From the NCBI RefSeq assembly GCF_011806405.1, contig NZ_JAATOW010000024.1, positions 1 to 64,000 of the forward strand: DNA of 64,000 nucleotides, given 5' to 3'. Positions 25,020-34,307 of the stretch are shown piece after piece. Under the pieces are notes generated by a model. That model was not told where the DNA came from. It ran no database searches and was given only the letters and a program-made list of their open reading frames with translations. Numbering within the stretch: position 1 is the first letter of the stretch; each line of letters starts with the position of its first letter. The DNA comes from Pseudooceanicola sp. HF7. GTDB taxonomy: Bacteria > Pseudomonadota > Alphaproteobacteria > Rhodobacterales > Rhodobacteraceae. The position numbers were made by a program, and so were the translations under genes.

Positions 25020-25108
25020 GTGCACCTCCGGAGCCAGAGTGTGACATTCCGGTTTCTGCGAAGTTAAACCGGCTTGTTGCCTTTGGAATTTCCGGGCAAT
25101 GATCCGGC

Positions 25109-25753
25109 ATGGCTCGTCAATTGCCCTACCCGACACTGAAAGAGATCTTCACCCGTTTCCAGGCCGTCAGCCCGGAGCCCGAGGGTGAGCTTGATCATAC
25201 CAACGCCTATACGCTGCTGGTCGCCGTGGCCCTGTCTGCCCAGTCCACGGACGTGGGCGTCAACAGGGCGACGAAGGATCTCTTCCCGATCGCCGATACG
25301 CCGGAAAAGATGCTGGCCCTCGGAGAAGAGGGTCTCATTCAGCATATCAAAACCATTGGCCTGTATCGCAACAAGGCGAAGAACGTCATCAAGATGGCGC
25401 GCATTCTGGTCGATCAATATGGCGGAGAGGTGCCCAATTCCCGCGCCGCGCTGGAGGGGCTGCCCGGTGTCGGGCGCAAGACGGCAAACGTGGTGCTGAA
25501 CATGTGGTGGCGGTTTCCGGCCCAGGCCGTGGACACACATATCTTCCGCCTTGGCAACCGCTCCGGCATCGCGCCGGGCAAGGATGTCGTCGCGGTGGAG
25601 CGCGCAATCGAAGACAATATTCCCGTGGATTTCCAGCTCCACGCCCATCACTGGATGATCCTGCATGGGCGTTACACCTGCACCGCGCGCAAGCCGAAGT
25701 GCGGAACCTGCCTGATCCGCGATCTCTGCGAATTCGAGGAAAAAGTTCTATGA
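25109..25753 (+). CDS. nth: Endonuclease III
   Basis: A 214-residue DNA glycosylase/AP lyase that removes oxidised pyrimidines. The helix-hairpin-helix is LPGVGRKTANVVLN with the catalytic lysine, the aspartate is in AVDTHIFRLGNR, and the C-terminal iron-sulphur cluster has the spacing C-X6-C-X2-C-X5-C in CTARKPKCGTCLIRDLC. Its stop overlaps the start of the sugar kinase gene (ATGA), so the pair is co-translated. It diverges from the Hint gene. Confidence 0.96.
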   Translation: MARQLPYPTLKEIFTRFQAVSPEPEGELDHTNAYTLLVAVALSAQSTDVGVNRATKDLFPIADTPEKMLALGEEGLIQHIKTIGLYRNKAKNVIKMARILVDQYGGEVPNSRAALEGLPGVGRKTANVVLNMWWRFPAQAVDTHIFRLGNRSGIAPGKDVVAVERAIEDNIPVDFQLHAHHWMILHGRYTCTARKPKCGTCLIRDLCEFEEKVL

Positions 25754-26736
25754 CCCAATATGACGTGATCGGCATCGGCAATGCCGTGATGGACGTGATC
25801 TCTCAAAGCGATGATGCCTTCCTGTCCCGGATGGGGATCGAGAAGGGGATCATGCAGCTGATCGAACAGGACCGTGCGGAGCAGCTGTACGACGGGATGG
25901 AGAACCGGCGCCAGATCCCCGGTGGATCGGTGGCCAATACCATCTCCGGCGTGGCGAATCTGGGACTGAAGACCGCCTTCGTCGGCAAGGTCCGGGATGA
26001 TGCGGTGGGCGTCGAATACGCGACCGAGACCCAGGCGGCGGGGACCGATTTCCCCAATGCGCCGGTGGCCGGTGGGGATCTGCCCAGCTCGCGCTCGATG
26101 ATCTTCGTTTCGCCCGATGGCGAGCGGTCGATGAACACCTTCCTCGGGATCTCCTCAGAGGTGGGGCCGGATGATGTGCCGGACGATGTCTGCGGCAATG
26201 CGCGGATCCTGTTCCTTGAGGGATATCTTTACGACAAGCCCAAGGGCAAGCAGGCCTTCGAAACCGCGGCACGGCTGACCCGTGCGGCCGGCGGCATGGC
26301 GGGTATCGCCCTGTCCGATCCCTTCTGCGTCGATCGTCACCGGGCGGATTTCCGGCGCCTCGTGACGGAGCTGGACTACGTGATCGGCAACGAGCACGAG
26401 TGGAAATCGCTCTATGAGACCGACGACCTGGGCCTGGCGCTGGAAACCGCGGCACGTGAGAGCGGGCTGATCGTCTGCACCCGCTCTTCCAGCGACGTGG
26501 TGCTGGTGCGCGGTGAGGAAGAGGCCGTGGTGCCGGTACATGCGATCACGCCGGTGGATGCGACGGGCGCCGGGGATCTTTTCGCGGCCGGTTTCCTTTA
26601 CGGCCTGGCGACCGGGGCAGACCTGGTGACCTCCGGCAAGATGGGGGTCGTCGCCGCGGCGGAAGTCATCAGCCACTACGGGGCACGCCCCGAGGCGGAC
26701 CTGAAGGCGCTCTTCGCGGCTGAAGGGCTGGTCTGA
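25750..26736 (+). CDS. PfkB-family kinase, probable adenosine kinase
   Basis: A 328-residue ribokinase-fold kinase. It starts YDVIGIGNAVMDVISQ, contains PGGSVANTISGVANLG for substrate binding, and ends with the PfkB signature DATGAGDLFAAGFLYG, whose aspartate is the base. Alphaproteobacterial members of this subgroup are usually called adenosine kinase; sugar specificity cannot be read from sequence alone. It overlaps nth by four bases. Confidence 0.85.
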   Translation: MTQYDVIGIGNAVMDVISQSDDAFLSRMGIEKGIMQLIEQDRAEQLYDGMENRRQIPGGSVANTISGVANLGLKTAFVGKVRDDAVGVEYATETQAAGTDFPNAPVAGGDLPSSRSMIFVSPDGERSMNTFLGISSEVGPDDVPDDVCGNARILFLEGYLYDKPKGKQAFETAARLTRAAGGMAGIALSDPFCVDRHRADFRRLVTELDYVIGNEHEWKSLYETDDLGLALETAARESGLIVCTRSSSDVVLVRGEEEAVVPVHAITPVDATGAGDLFAAGFLYGLATGADLVTSGKMGVVAAAEVISHYGARPEADLKALFAAEGLV

Positions 26737-26821
26737 CGGCCCCCGGACCTTCCGGAGGCGCGCCCGGCCACGGCTGTTGCGATGCCTCCGGCGGGAGTTT
26801 TTCGGCAAGAAGAAAAGGGCG

Positions 26822-26865
26822 CGGGAGGCGCCAAGCCGACAACGGCCGAAGGCCCCTCGATGGGG
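26822..26865 (-). repeat. Palindromic dispersed module, copy C
   Basis: On the minus strand this reads CCCCATCGAGGGG, then GCCGTTGTCGGC and GGCGCCTCCCG, matching copies at 8365 and 53302. No 11-bp array is near it. It follows directly after the lpxK stop. Confidence 0.65.
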
Positions 26866-26879
26866 GCTTCGGGCGTCCG

Positions 26880-27875
26880 CTAGCCGGGCAATATGCGGTC
26901 CAGGGCGGCGGTCAGCGCCTGGTCTTCGGCGATTTCCAGGCGCACGGGCAGTGTCAGCACCTTCTGGCGATAGTCCTGTGGCAGGCGCACCGCGTCCTTT
27001 TCGGTGGTCACCAGCTGGGCGCCAAGGGCAGCGGCGTCGCGCTCCAGCCGGCTCATGAGCGCCGGGGTCAGGGGCTGGTGATCCGACAGCGCCTCTCCGT
27101 GCAGGACCTCTGCGCCCTGGGCGCGCAGGGTGGCAAAGAACTTTTCCGGGTGGCCGATGCCGGCAAAGGCCAGCACCCTGAGCCCGTTCCAGTCCATGCC
27201 CATTTTCAGCGGCGCGAGCCGTCCTGACAGGTGCGGCAGGGAAATCTGCGCGCCCCAGCGGGCCTGGAAGTCTGACTGGGCCTCGGCCGCGCCGATTGAA
27301 AGCAGCAGGTCCGCGCGGGCAAGGCCTGTCTGTACCGGTTCGCGCAGAGGGCCGGCGGGCAGGCAGCGGCCATTGCCGAAACCTTTTTCCGCGTCGACCA
27401 CGATGATTGAAAGCGCCTTGCGCAGGGCGGGATCCTGGAAACCGTCGTCCATGACGATCACGTCTGCCCCGGCCTGGGCGGCTGCACGGGCGCCGGCGCT
27501 GCGATCCGTGGTGATCCAGCCGGGCGCAAAGGCAGAGAGCAGCAGGGGTTCGTCGCCGGTCTGGCTGGCGTCGTGGCGGCGGGTGTCGACCTGGACCGGG
27601 CCTTCCAGGGTGCCCCCATAGCCGCGCGACAGGAAATGCGGGGTCAATCCACGCGCGGTCAGGCGCATCAGCAGGTCGATTGCCGTGGGGGTCTTGCCGG
27701 TGCCGCCCGCGTTCAGGTTGCCGATGCAGATCACCGGTATCCCGGGATCCTCCGGCGATGCCTTGCTCAGCCGCCGTGCGGTTCCGGCGGCGTAAAACGC
27801 GCCGAGCGGCGCCAGCAGCCGGGCGGCCGTGCCCGGGCGCCTGGGGTCGCGAAACCAGAAATCGGGTGCGCGCAT
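26880..27875 (-). CDS. lpxK: Tetraacyldisaccharide 4'-kinase
   Basis: A 331-residue membrane-associated kinase that phosphorylates the 4' position of the lipid A precursor disaccharide. The P-loop is in [18 protein letters not shown] (residues about 51-68), and [16 protein letters not shown] contains the catalytic aspartate pair typical of LpxK. It starts directly after the stop of the KdtA-like gene with no gap, so lipid A phosphorylation and sugar transfer genes are in one operon. Confidence 0.94.
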   Translation of the reverse strand: MRAPDFWFRDPRRPGTAARLLAPLGAFYAAGTARRLSKASPEDPGIPVICIGNLNAGGTGKTPTAIDLLMRLTARGLTPHFLSRGYGGTLEGPVQVDTRRHDASQTGDEPLLLSAFAPGWITTDRSAGARAAAQAGADVIVMDDGFQDPALRKALSIIVVDAEKGFGNGRCLPAGPLREPVQTGLARADLLLSIGAAEAQSDFQARWGAQISLPHLSGRLAPLKMGMDWNGLRVLAFAGIGHPEKFFATLRAQGAEVLHGEALSDHQPLTPALMSRLERDAAALGAQLVTTEKDAVRLPQDYRQKVLTLPVRLEIAEDQALTAALDRILPG

Positions 27876-29099
27876 CTAGAACATCCCCCGTTCTTCGAAT
27901 TCTCCGATCACCCAGTCCACCACCCGGTCCGTGGCTTCGGCCCCTTCGGTCGACACGGTCCAGGCGGCAGAGGCCATGCCGGCGGCCTGGTCGGGGGCCA
28001 GAAGCAGGCTGACCGCGGTTTGCAGCCCTTCGGAATCGCGCACGATGCGGGCGGCACCGGCCTGGGACAGGCGGGTGTAGGCGGGCAGGTGGCGGGCGAC
28101 ATAGGGGCCGTAGATGATGGCGGATCCATGGGCGGCGGGTTCGAAGGGGTCATGCCCCTTCATTCCGCGAAGAAGCGAGCCGGCCATGAAGGTCACCGGG
28201 CAGAGGCGGTACCACAGGCCCATCTCTCCGCGCGTATCGGCCAGCAGGACCTGGCAGTCTTCTCTTGGATAGTCGCCGTCGGACCAGCGCTGGTAGCGCC
28301 AGCCTTCGCGGTCCAGCTGACGGGCCATGGCATCGCTGTCCTCGGGGTTGTCCGGCACCACGACCAGCAGAAGCCGGTGGGCCATGCGGCTGGCACGGCG
28401 CTGCGCATCCAGCACATGGGCCAGTTCACCGGGATAGACCATCGCCGCCAGCCAGAGCGGGCGACCGGCCAGGTGGGCGGAAAGCTCATCCCGGTCGGCG
28501 TCATCGCAGGGCAGGGCGATCCCGCCTTCCTGCAGGGGGGCAGAGACCCGCATGCTTTCGCCGCTGGCGCCCAGTCGCTGAAGCCGCCGGGCGGCGGCCG
28601 CGGTGGCGGCGTGGATCGCGGTGAAGCCGCCCAGGGCGCGTCGGGCCTGCCCCGTGCGCAGGCTCCAGCGCGGTTCCGTGATCGCGCTTTCCTCGGCCCC
28701 GGCCAGCAGGACGGGCAGGTCCATGCGCCGCAGGGCGGAAAGCAGCATGTGCCGCAGGTGGCCGTTGAACCAGACCACGAGGTCGGGCTGCCAATGGGAC
28801 AGGAAGGCGTCGATCTCCGCGTTTTCCTCGGCCGGGATGGGGGCGTATTGCAGGTTCGGGTCATCCGGCCCTGGCAGGGGGGATCCGCTGAGGCTGATCA
28901 GCACCGAAACCTCGCCGCCGTCGCCCGCGATGCGTTCGATCATCAGCTCTGCCAGCAGTTCCGCTGCCGGCTGGCGATCGGGATCGGGCACGACCAGCCA
29001 GACCAGCAGGCCCTCTGGCCTGTGGTCCGGTTTGCCACCGCCGCGGGGCTCACTGCCCCGGCGGCTCAGCGCCCTGGCAAGCCCGCCTCCTCTTGCCAT
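27876..29099 (-). CDS. KdtA-like 3-deoxy-D-manno-octulosonic acid transferase, divergent
   Basis: A 407-residue GT30-like glycosyltransferase. The C-terminal half has the family pattern LLADTRGEMGLWYRLCPVTFMAGSLL followed by DPFEPAAHGSAIIYGPYV. The N-terminal half is unusual. There is no membrane anchor, the SVGE motif with the catalytic glutamate of KdtA is not found (the equivalent region reads LLVWLVVPDPDRQPAAEL), and the second-domain STHPGEE-like motif reads AAMVYPGEL. It is next to lpxK, so a role in lipopolysaccharide core synthesis is likely, but activity and sugar may differ from WaaA. Confidence 0.75.
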   Translation of the reverse strand: MARGGGLARALSRRGSEPRGGGKPDHRPEGLLVWLVVPDPDRQPAAELLAELMIERIAGDGGEVSVLISLSGSPLPGPDDPNLQYAPIPAEENAEIDAFLSHWQPDLVVWFNGHLRHMLLSALRRMDLPVLLAGAEESAITEPRWSLRTGQARRALGGFTAIHAATAAAARRLQRLGASGESMRVSAPLQEGGIALPCDDADRDELSAHLAGRPLWLAAMVYPGELAHVLDAQRRASRMAHRLLLVVVPDNPEDSDAMARQLDREGWRYQRWSDGDYPREDCQVLLADTRGEMGLWYRLCPVTFMAGSLLRGMKGHDPFEPAAHGSAIIYGPYVARHLPAYTRLSQAGAARIVRDSEGLQTAVSLLLAPDQAAGMASAAWTVSTEGAEATDRVVDWVIGEFEERGMF

Positions 29100-29106
29100 G
29101 GTGTTC

Positions 29107-29349
29107 TTAGCTCAACTCCTCGGTCGAGGAGGCTTCGAGTTCCTCGTCCCGCAGCCGGTGGATATGGGCGATGAAGTAGCGCATGTGGGCGTTGTCCACG
29201 GTCTTCTGCGCGGCGGCTTTCCAGGCGTCATAGGCCGATGCGTAATCCGGGAACATGCCCACGACATCGATATCGTTCACATCGCGGAAGACGTTCTTGG
29301 AGGGATCGACAAGCTCTCCTCCGAAGACAAGATGCAGGCGTTGCGGCAT
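29107..29349 (-). CDS. DUF4170 protein
   Basis: An 80-residue protein, MPQRLHLVFGGELVDP..., with VGMFPDYASAYDAWKAAAQ and AHMRYFIAHIHRL, which identify the DUF4170 family of alphaproteobacteria. It has AGGAG 7 bases before the ATG at 29349; an open frame to 29415 adds nothing conserved. It sits 7 bp ahead of the KdtA-like gene. The family's function is not known; its regular place beside lipid A genes suggests a helper role there. Confidence 0.85.
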   Translation of the reverse strand: MPQRLHLVFGGELVDPSKNVFRDVNDIDVVGMFPDYASAYDAWKAAAQKTVDNAHMRYFIAHIHRLRDEELEASSTEELS

Positions 29350-29522
29350 GGAATTCTCCTTTGCGGATGCAGCGGCAGCTTGGGGCAAACTGCGCAGATT
29401 GGTGCCGGGGGTCAAGGCCGGGCTCTGGTGTGCTGCCGCCCGGGAGCGGGCGGCGGGCGGTGCCTTGCCGGTCTAGGCCGGCGCAGGTTACCGAAGTCTT
29501 TCCAACAGCCTCTGAGCCGCGA

Positions 29523-30374
29523 TCATTCGAAGGGCGGCGGCTGGTCCGGATCGGGCCGCTCGACCGGCCGCGAAGGGCGCAGCGCGGCCAGGATACCGGC
29601 ATGCAACTTGGGTCCGGCCGCTACCACGCCATTGAGCAAGGCGGTGGGGGAGTTGAAGGTCAGCCGCTCTCCATCCCGGTTCGAAATGCGCGCGCCGGCT
29701 TCCTCTGCGATCAGACTGCCGGCGGCAATGTCCCATTCCCAGCTGGGCCTCAGGGTCATCATCGCATCAAAGCGCCCCTGGGCGACAAGCGACAGGCGAT
29801 AGGCCAAGGCTGGGCGGTAGTGGCGGTCGAAACCGGGAACCGGGCCGTTCCACTGGGCGGGGGCGAAATTGGGCTTGGCGGCCAGGATCGTCGCGCCCTG
29901 CGTCTCTGCCTGCGGGGTGCAGGCGATGGGCGTGCCGTTCAGCGTGGCGCCCGCGCCGCGGGCGGCGGCGAACATCTGGTCCTTCACCGGCAGGAAGACG
30001 ACCGCGGCAATGACCTGTCCGCGCTCTGCCACCGCAAGGGAATGCGCCCAGGCGCTTTCGCCGTTCATGAAGCCGCGGGTGCCGTCGATCGGGTCGATGA
30101 TGAAGACCCGGTCCCGGGCCAGCCGGGCGGTGTCATCCGGGCTTTCCTCGGACAGCCAGCCATAGCCCGGGCGCCCCTCGGTCAGGCAGTTGCGCAGGGC
30201 CTCGTTCACGGCCAGGTCGGCTTCGGTCACCGGGCCCTGGTCATCGGGCTTTTCCCAGATGTCCAGCGTGCCGGTGGTATAGCTCATGGCGATTTCGCCG
30301 GCCGCGCGCGCGGCGGTCTTCAGCAGGTCAAGGTCTTCGGTCGGCGTGCTCTGCCGCCCGTCACGATCCGGCAA
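29523..30374 (-). CDS. cysQ: 3'(2'),5'-bisphosphate nucleotidase / inositol monophosphatase family (CysQ-like)
   Basis: A 283-residue magnesium-dependent phosphatase. The metal motif FIIDPIDGTRGFMNG and the preceding WLSEES plus DDQGPVTEADLAVNE are the three conserved acidic blocks of the family; the last block is SWEWDIAAGSLIAEEAG. It may dephosphorylate PAP or inositol monophosphate; the GTRGF and neighbours favour the CysQ branch slightly. It overlaps the end of pmbA by 14 bases. Confidence 0.85.
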   Translation of the reverse strand: MPDRDGRQSTPTEDLDLLKTAARAAGEIAMSYTTGTLDIWEKPDDQGPVTEADLAVNEALRNCLTEGRPGYGWLSEESPDDTARLARDRVFIIDPIDGTRGFMNGESAWAHSLAVAERGQVIAAVVFLPVKDQMFAAARGAGATLNGTPIACTPQAETQGATILAAKPNFAPAQWNGPVPGFDRHYRPALAYRLSLVAQGRFDAMMTLRPSWEWDIAAGSLIAEEAGARISNRDGERLTFNSPTALLNGVVAAGPKLHAGILAALRPSRPVERPDPDQPPPFE

Positions 30375-31707
30375 TGGTCATTCCTTCGACCAGCAGCGAC
30401 GGTACGACGGATCCACGCCAGAGGCGCGCGTCATTGGCCGGGATCAGCGACAGCAGCATGTCCCGCAGGTTGCCGGCGATGGTGCATTCGTTCACCGGGC
30501 GCACGGCCTCGCCGTTCTCGACCCAGAAGCCGGCCGCGCCGCGGGAATAATCGCCCGTATTGGGGTTGATCGTCTGCCCGATGAGAGAGGTGATGAGCAG
30601 CCCCGTGCCCATTTCCTTCATAAGCTCCTCGCGCGACTTGTCGCCCTGGGTCAGTTCCAGGTTCCAGTTGCTGGGCGACGGCGGAGAGGACAGCCCCCGC
30701 ACCGCGTTGCCCGTCGGGGCCATGCCCAGCTTGCGGGCATTGGCCAGGTCCAGCGTCCAGCCGGTTAGAACGCCTGCATCGACGATCTTGCGGGGCTGCA
30801 CGGTCAGGCCTTCGGCATCGAAGGGGCGGCTGGCCGGGCCGCGCGGGCGCAAGGGGTCTTCCGTCAGGCTCATGCCGGCGGGCAGCACGCCCTTGCCCAG
30901 GGCCTCCGCCAGGAAGGAAGAGCCGCGCGCGACGGCGGCCCCGTTCACCGCGCCGCACAGGTGGCCGATCAGGCTGGCCGCGACACGTTCGTCGAAGAGC
31001 ACCGGGTAGGCGCCGGTCTTCGGCGCGACGGCCCCTGTGCGCTCTAGCGCGCGTTCGGCGGCTTTCGCGCCGATCTCTTCGGGGCTGCGCAGGTCAGACT
31101 GGAAAACGCGGCTGTCGCCGTCGTAGTCGCGCTCCATCTCGCTGCCGGTCCCGGCAATCGCCACGCAGGAGGTCGAGCGTGAGCTGCGCCGGTAACCCCC
31201 GGCGAACCCGTTTGTGGCGGCCACGTAGACCTCGCTTGCGCCATAGCCGGCAGAGGCCGACTGCACCTGTGAGATCCCATCGTAGCCAAGCGCCGTGGCC
31301 TCGGCGCGGCGGGCGTCTTCCTGAAGTTCCTCGGGCGAAGGTTCCGGCGCGGGATCATGCAGCTCAAGACCGTCCGCGCTGCGGCGGGCGGACAGCTGAT
31401 CGGGATCGGCCAGCCCGATATAGGCGTCCTCCGGGGCTTCGCGCGCCATGGCAACGGCCCGTTCGGCCATCATGGCAAAGGTCTCTGCCCGGATGTCGGA
31501 GCCGGAGACGCAGGCCTGGCGCTGGCCCATGAAGACACGCAGCCCGGCCTCGACCCCTTCGGCGCGTTCGGCATGTTCCAGCACCCCGTCGCGCACGTCG
31601 ATGGAAACCGAGCTTCCCTGGCGCAGGATCACATCCGCGCCGTCGGCCCCCGCAGCGCGGGCAGCATCCAGAAGGGTTTGGCTCAGCTCGGAAAGGGAAT
31701 GGGACAT
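30361..31707 (-). CDS. pmbA: TldD/PmbA family protein (PmbA)
   Basis: A 448-residue protein of the TldD/PmbA family, which with TldD forms a protease that matures or degrades peptides. It starts LLDAARAAGADGADVILRQG, typical of PmbA, and contains SRSTSCVAIAGTGSEMERDYD and SPPSPSNWNLELTQGD. It has no HExxxH zinc site, as expected: PmbA is the non-catalytic partner and TldD carries the metal. tldD itself is not in the window. Confidence 0.9.
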   Translation of the reverse strand: MSHSLSELSQTLLDAARAAGADGADVILRQGSSVSIDVRDGVLEHAERAEGVEAGLRVFMGQRQACVSGSDIRAETFAMMAERAVAMAREAPEDAYIGLADPDQLSARRSADGLELHDPAPEPSPEELQEDARRAEATALGYDGISQVQSASAGYGASEVYVAATNGFAGGYRRSSRSTSCVAIAGTGSEMERDYDGDSRVFQSDLRSPEEIGAKAAERALERTGAVAPKTGAYPVLFDERVAASLIGHLCGAVNGAAVARGSSFLAEALGKGVLPAGMSLTEDPLRPRGPASRPFDAEGLTVQPRKIVDAGVLTGWTLDLANARKLGMAPTGNAVRGLSSPPSPSNWNLELTQGDKSREELMKEMGTGLLITSLIGQTINPNTGDYSRGAAGFWVENGEAVRPVNECTIAGNLRDMLLSLIPANDARLWRGSVVPSLLVEGMTIAGS

Positions 31708-31824
31708 GGGTGCCTTCGTCTTTTGGTCCTGACCTGCCTAGCCGCTGCGGCGCAGCGGATCAAGCCAGCCTGCACAAAGGGGCCGCTGTTGCGGGCTGGC
31801 GGGCGCGGTCGGACGGGTGGGGGA

Positions 31825-33324
31825 TCAGGGGATAAGCGTGCGCCCGTTGACCTGAAGACTCTCGTTAGCCGTCAGGCGCAGGATGGTGGTCAGGATATCC
31901 GCATTGCCCTCCTGCTCGGCGAAGATCGACAGGTAGAGCGGCGCGGCCAGCACCAGGGCAGAGGGGATCACCCCGCTGTCGCCCAGCTTCTCCAGCAGGG
32001 CGATCAGCCCGTCACCGCGCAGGTCCAGCCGGCCTTCGGCCTTGGGGAAGGGGCCGAAACGGCTTGGCTGCGAGGGGTCGAGCGTGAACGACCCCTTGCC
32101 GCCGATCCTTGCGCCCGCGCCGGTCAGCGACAGGTCGTCGACATCAAGCCGGACGACGCGCCCCGCCCCGGTCATCGGCAGATCCGCCAGGGCCACGCCT
32201 TCACCCACCTCTGCGGCCTGCTTCATTCCCGAAATGGAGGCGCTGAAGGAAAGCGGCGCGCGGGGAATGGCGCCCTTGGGGTCGATGAAGGGCCAGAACA
32301 TGTCAGGCGGTGTGACATCCGTCAGCCGCAGGTCCAGCGAGAAGGGAGAGGGCGCGATATCGCTGGTCACCGGGCCCGCGGTCTTCAGGCCCAGGTCTCC
32401 GATCTTTCCGCTCAGCGGGAGGGACAACGCGTCGCCCTCAATTGCGAAGGCCATGTTGCGGTTGTGGGCAGAGACCTCCATCCGGCTGCCATCGCTCATC
32501 GCGGTCAGCGTGCCGCCCCCGCTGGCGGTGGACAGGGCGAAGGTGGTCTCTTCGTCCAGAAGCTCGGCCTGCATCTGGCCGCTCGCGTAAGTCAGGTGGC
32601 TTTCCCGCGACACGCCCGGCCCGGCAGCGGCGATGGCCGGGGGATCGGTGCGCCCCGCGGCCTCAAGCCCTTCCATCCGGCCAGAGACCCGGACCCGGTC
32701 GCGCTGATCGGCGGCGGGCAGGTCGATATCGTAAAGCACGCTGCGCATCTCTGTCCGGCGTGCCAACCCGTCGCCAATGCGGATGCTGCCCGACAGATCC
32801 TCGGCGATGACCCGGACCGCATCCTCATGGGCAACGCCGTCGGTGACCAGCTCATCCAGGCTCAGGTTCAGCGCCCCGGCGGTGAAGTCATGCACCAGCT
32901 CGTCTTCCGCTTCATGGACCCGCATGACGAACTTGTCCTGCAACAGCCGGCCCTGGCCACGCCAGACATCCGTGCCGCGCGCGGTATCGACGGAAAAGGG
33001 CAGGGCGGCGGGCAGTTCGACCTGCACCAGCCCGGCAGCCAGTTGGCGCAGCTGAAGCCCGCGCAGTTCCAGCGCGAAGCCGCGCGGCGCATCCGGTTCA
33101 GGTCCCCGGGGCAGGGTCAGCGCCAGCCGGTCCAGGATCAGCAGGTCGTCTTCATGCAAGATGCGGGCGGTGATGGTGAACCCGGCCTCTTCCAGCTGGT
33201 CCTGCCAGGCTTGCCAAAGCTCATCTGGGCTCAGCGCGGCGGCGGGGGCGACCAGCCCCAGGCTCAGCGCGCCGGCCGCGCCGAAGGCACGCAGGGCAGG
33301 CAGAAGGCGGCGGGGGTGAAACAT
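31825..33324 (-). CDS. DUF2125 secreted or membrane-anchored protein
   Basis: A 499-residue protein with an N-terminal signal peptide (MFHPRRLLPALRAFGAAGALSLGLVAPAAA) and the beta-rich repeated layout of DUF2125, a family seen mainly in alphaproteobacteria. It ends FNAS-like segments with LTANESLQVNGRTLIP. The ATG at 33324 gives a proper signal peptide; an in-frame ATG at 33351 and an open frame to 33465 also exist. Function is unknown; an envelope role is inferred from export. Confidence 0.75.
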   Translation of the reverse strand: MFHPRRLLPALRAFGAAGALSLGLVAPAAALSPDELWQAWQDQLEEAGFTITARILHEDDLLILDRLALTLPRGPEPDAPRGFALELRGLQLRQLAAGLVQVELPAALPFSVDTARGTDVWRGQGRLLQDKFVMRVHEAEDELVHDFTAGALNLSLDELVTDGVAHEDAVRVIAEDLSGSIRIGDGLARRTEMRSVLYDIDLPAADQRDRVRVSGRMEGLEAAGRTDPPAIAAAGPGVSRESHLTYASGQMQAELLDEETTFALSTASGGGTLTAMSDGSRMEVSAHNRNMAFAIEGDALSLPLSGKIGDLGLKTAGPVTSDIAPSPFSLDLRLTDVTPPDMFWPFIDPKGAIPRAPLSFSASISGMKQAAEVGEGVALADLPMTGAGRVVRLDVDDLSLTGAGARIGGKGSFTLDPSQPSRFGPFPKAEGRLDLRGDGLIALLEKLGDSGVIPSALVLAAPLYLSIFAEQEGNADILTTILRLTANESLQVNGRTLIP

Positions 33325-33551
33325 GCTGGGTGACCTTGGGTTTTCCCTCATTGATGTGGCGCAGCCTGCCCGCCCGTCAAGCAGCGCGCGCCCCGGTCGG
33401 CTTCTCGGCGCCGCTTGACGGCAAGGGGACGCCGGGCAGGCTGTGCCTGTCCGTTGTCGCCGCATGCGCCGCTCTGGACCCGGCGCGGTGGTTTCGCTAG
33501 CTCTTGAACAGATGTTTTGACGGGAACAGACCTCCCGGAAAGGAAGATTTC

Positions 33552-34307
33552 ATGACGGATCTGACAGGCAAGACCGTGGTCATCACCGGGGCCAGCCGGG
33601 GCATCGGCGCCGCCGCGGCCCGTACATTCGCGCAGGCGGGGGCCAATGTCGCCCTGCTGGCGCGCAGCGAAGCCCCGATCGCGGAGCTGGCAGGCGAAAT
33701 CGGCCCCCAGGCCGTGGCGATCCCCTGCGACGTGTCGCGCTTCTGGGAAGTGGCCGGCGCGCTGGAAAAGGTGATGAGCGCCTTCGGCCGCATCGACGTG
33801 CTGATCAACAACGCCGGCGTGCTCAAACCCATCGCCGGCCTGGCAGAGGCCGATCCCGAGGAATGGGGCCATGTCATCGACATCAACATCAAGGGCGTCT
33901 TCAACGGGATGCGCGCGGCGATCCCGGTGATGGAGGCCGCAGGCGGCGGCACCATCCTGACCGTCAGCTCCGGGGCGGCGCATAACGCTCTGGAAGGTTG
34001 GTCGGCCTATTGCGCCTCAAAGGCCGGGGCGGCGATGCTGACGCGCTCGGCTCACCTGGAATACGCGGACAAGGGACTGCGGGTCATGGGCATGTCCCCC
34101 GGCACCGTGGCCACCCAGATGCAGCGCGACATCAAGGCCAGCGGCGTCAACGCGGTCTCCGAACTGGAATGGGAGGATCACATTCCCCCCGAGTGGCCCG
34201 CGAAGCTTCTGCTGTGGATGTGCGGCCCGCAAGCCGATGCGCACCTGGGCGAGGAACTGAGCCTGCGCAGCGAAGAGCTGCGGCGCACCATCGGCGTGAT
34301 CGCATGA
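33552..34307 (+). CDS. SDR family oxidoreductase
   Basis: A 251-residue short-chain dehydrogenase/reductase. TGASRGIG (residues 12-19) binds the cofactor, NNAGV follows, and the catalytic YxxxK is in YCASKAG, with serine in LTVSSGA. The unusual C-terminal part (WEDHIPPEWPAKLLLWMCG) suggests its own substrate group. It is coupled by an ATGA overlap to an enoyl-CoA hydratase-like gene, so both may act on one acyl or carboxylic substrate. It diverges from the DUF2125 gene. Confidence 0.9.
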   Translation: MTDLTGKTVVITGASRGIGAAAARTFAQAGANVALLARSEAPIAELAGEIGPQAVAIPCDVSRFWEVAGALEKVMSAFGRIDVLINNAGVLKPIAGLAEADPEEWGHVIDINIKGVFNGMRAAIPVMEAAGGGTILTVSSGAAHNALEGWSAYCASKAGAAMLTRSAHLEYADKGLRVMGMSPGTVATQMQRDIKASGVNAVSELEWEDHIPPEWPAKLLLWMCGPQADAHLGEELSLRSEELRRTIGVIA

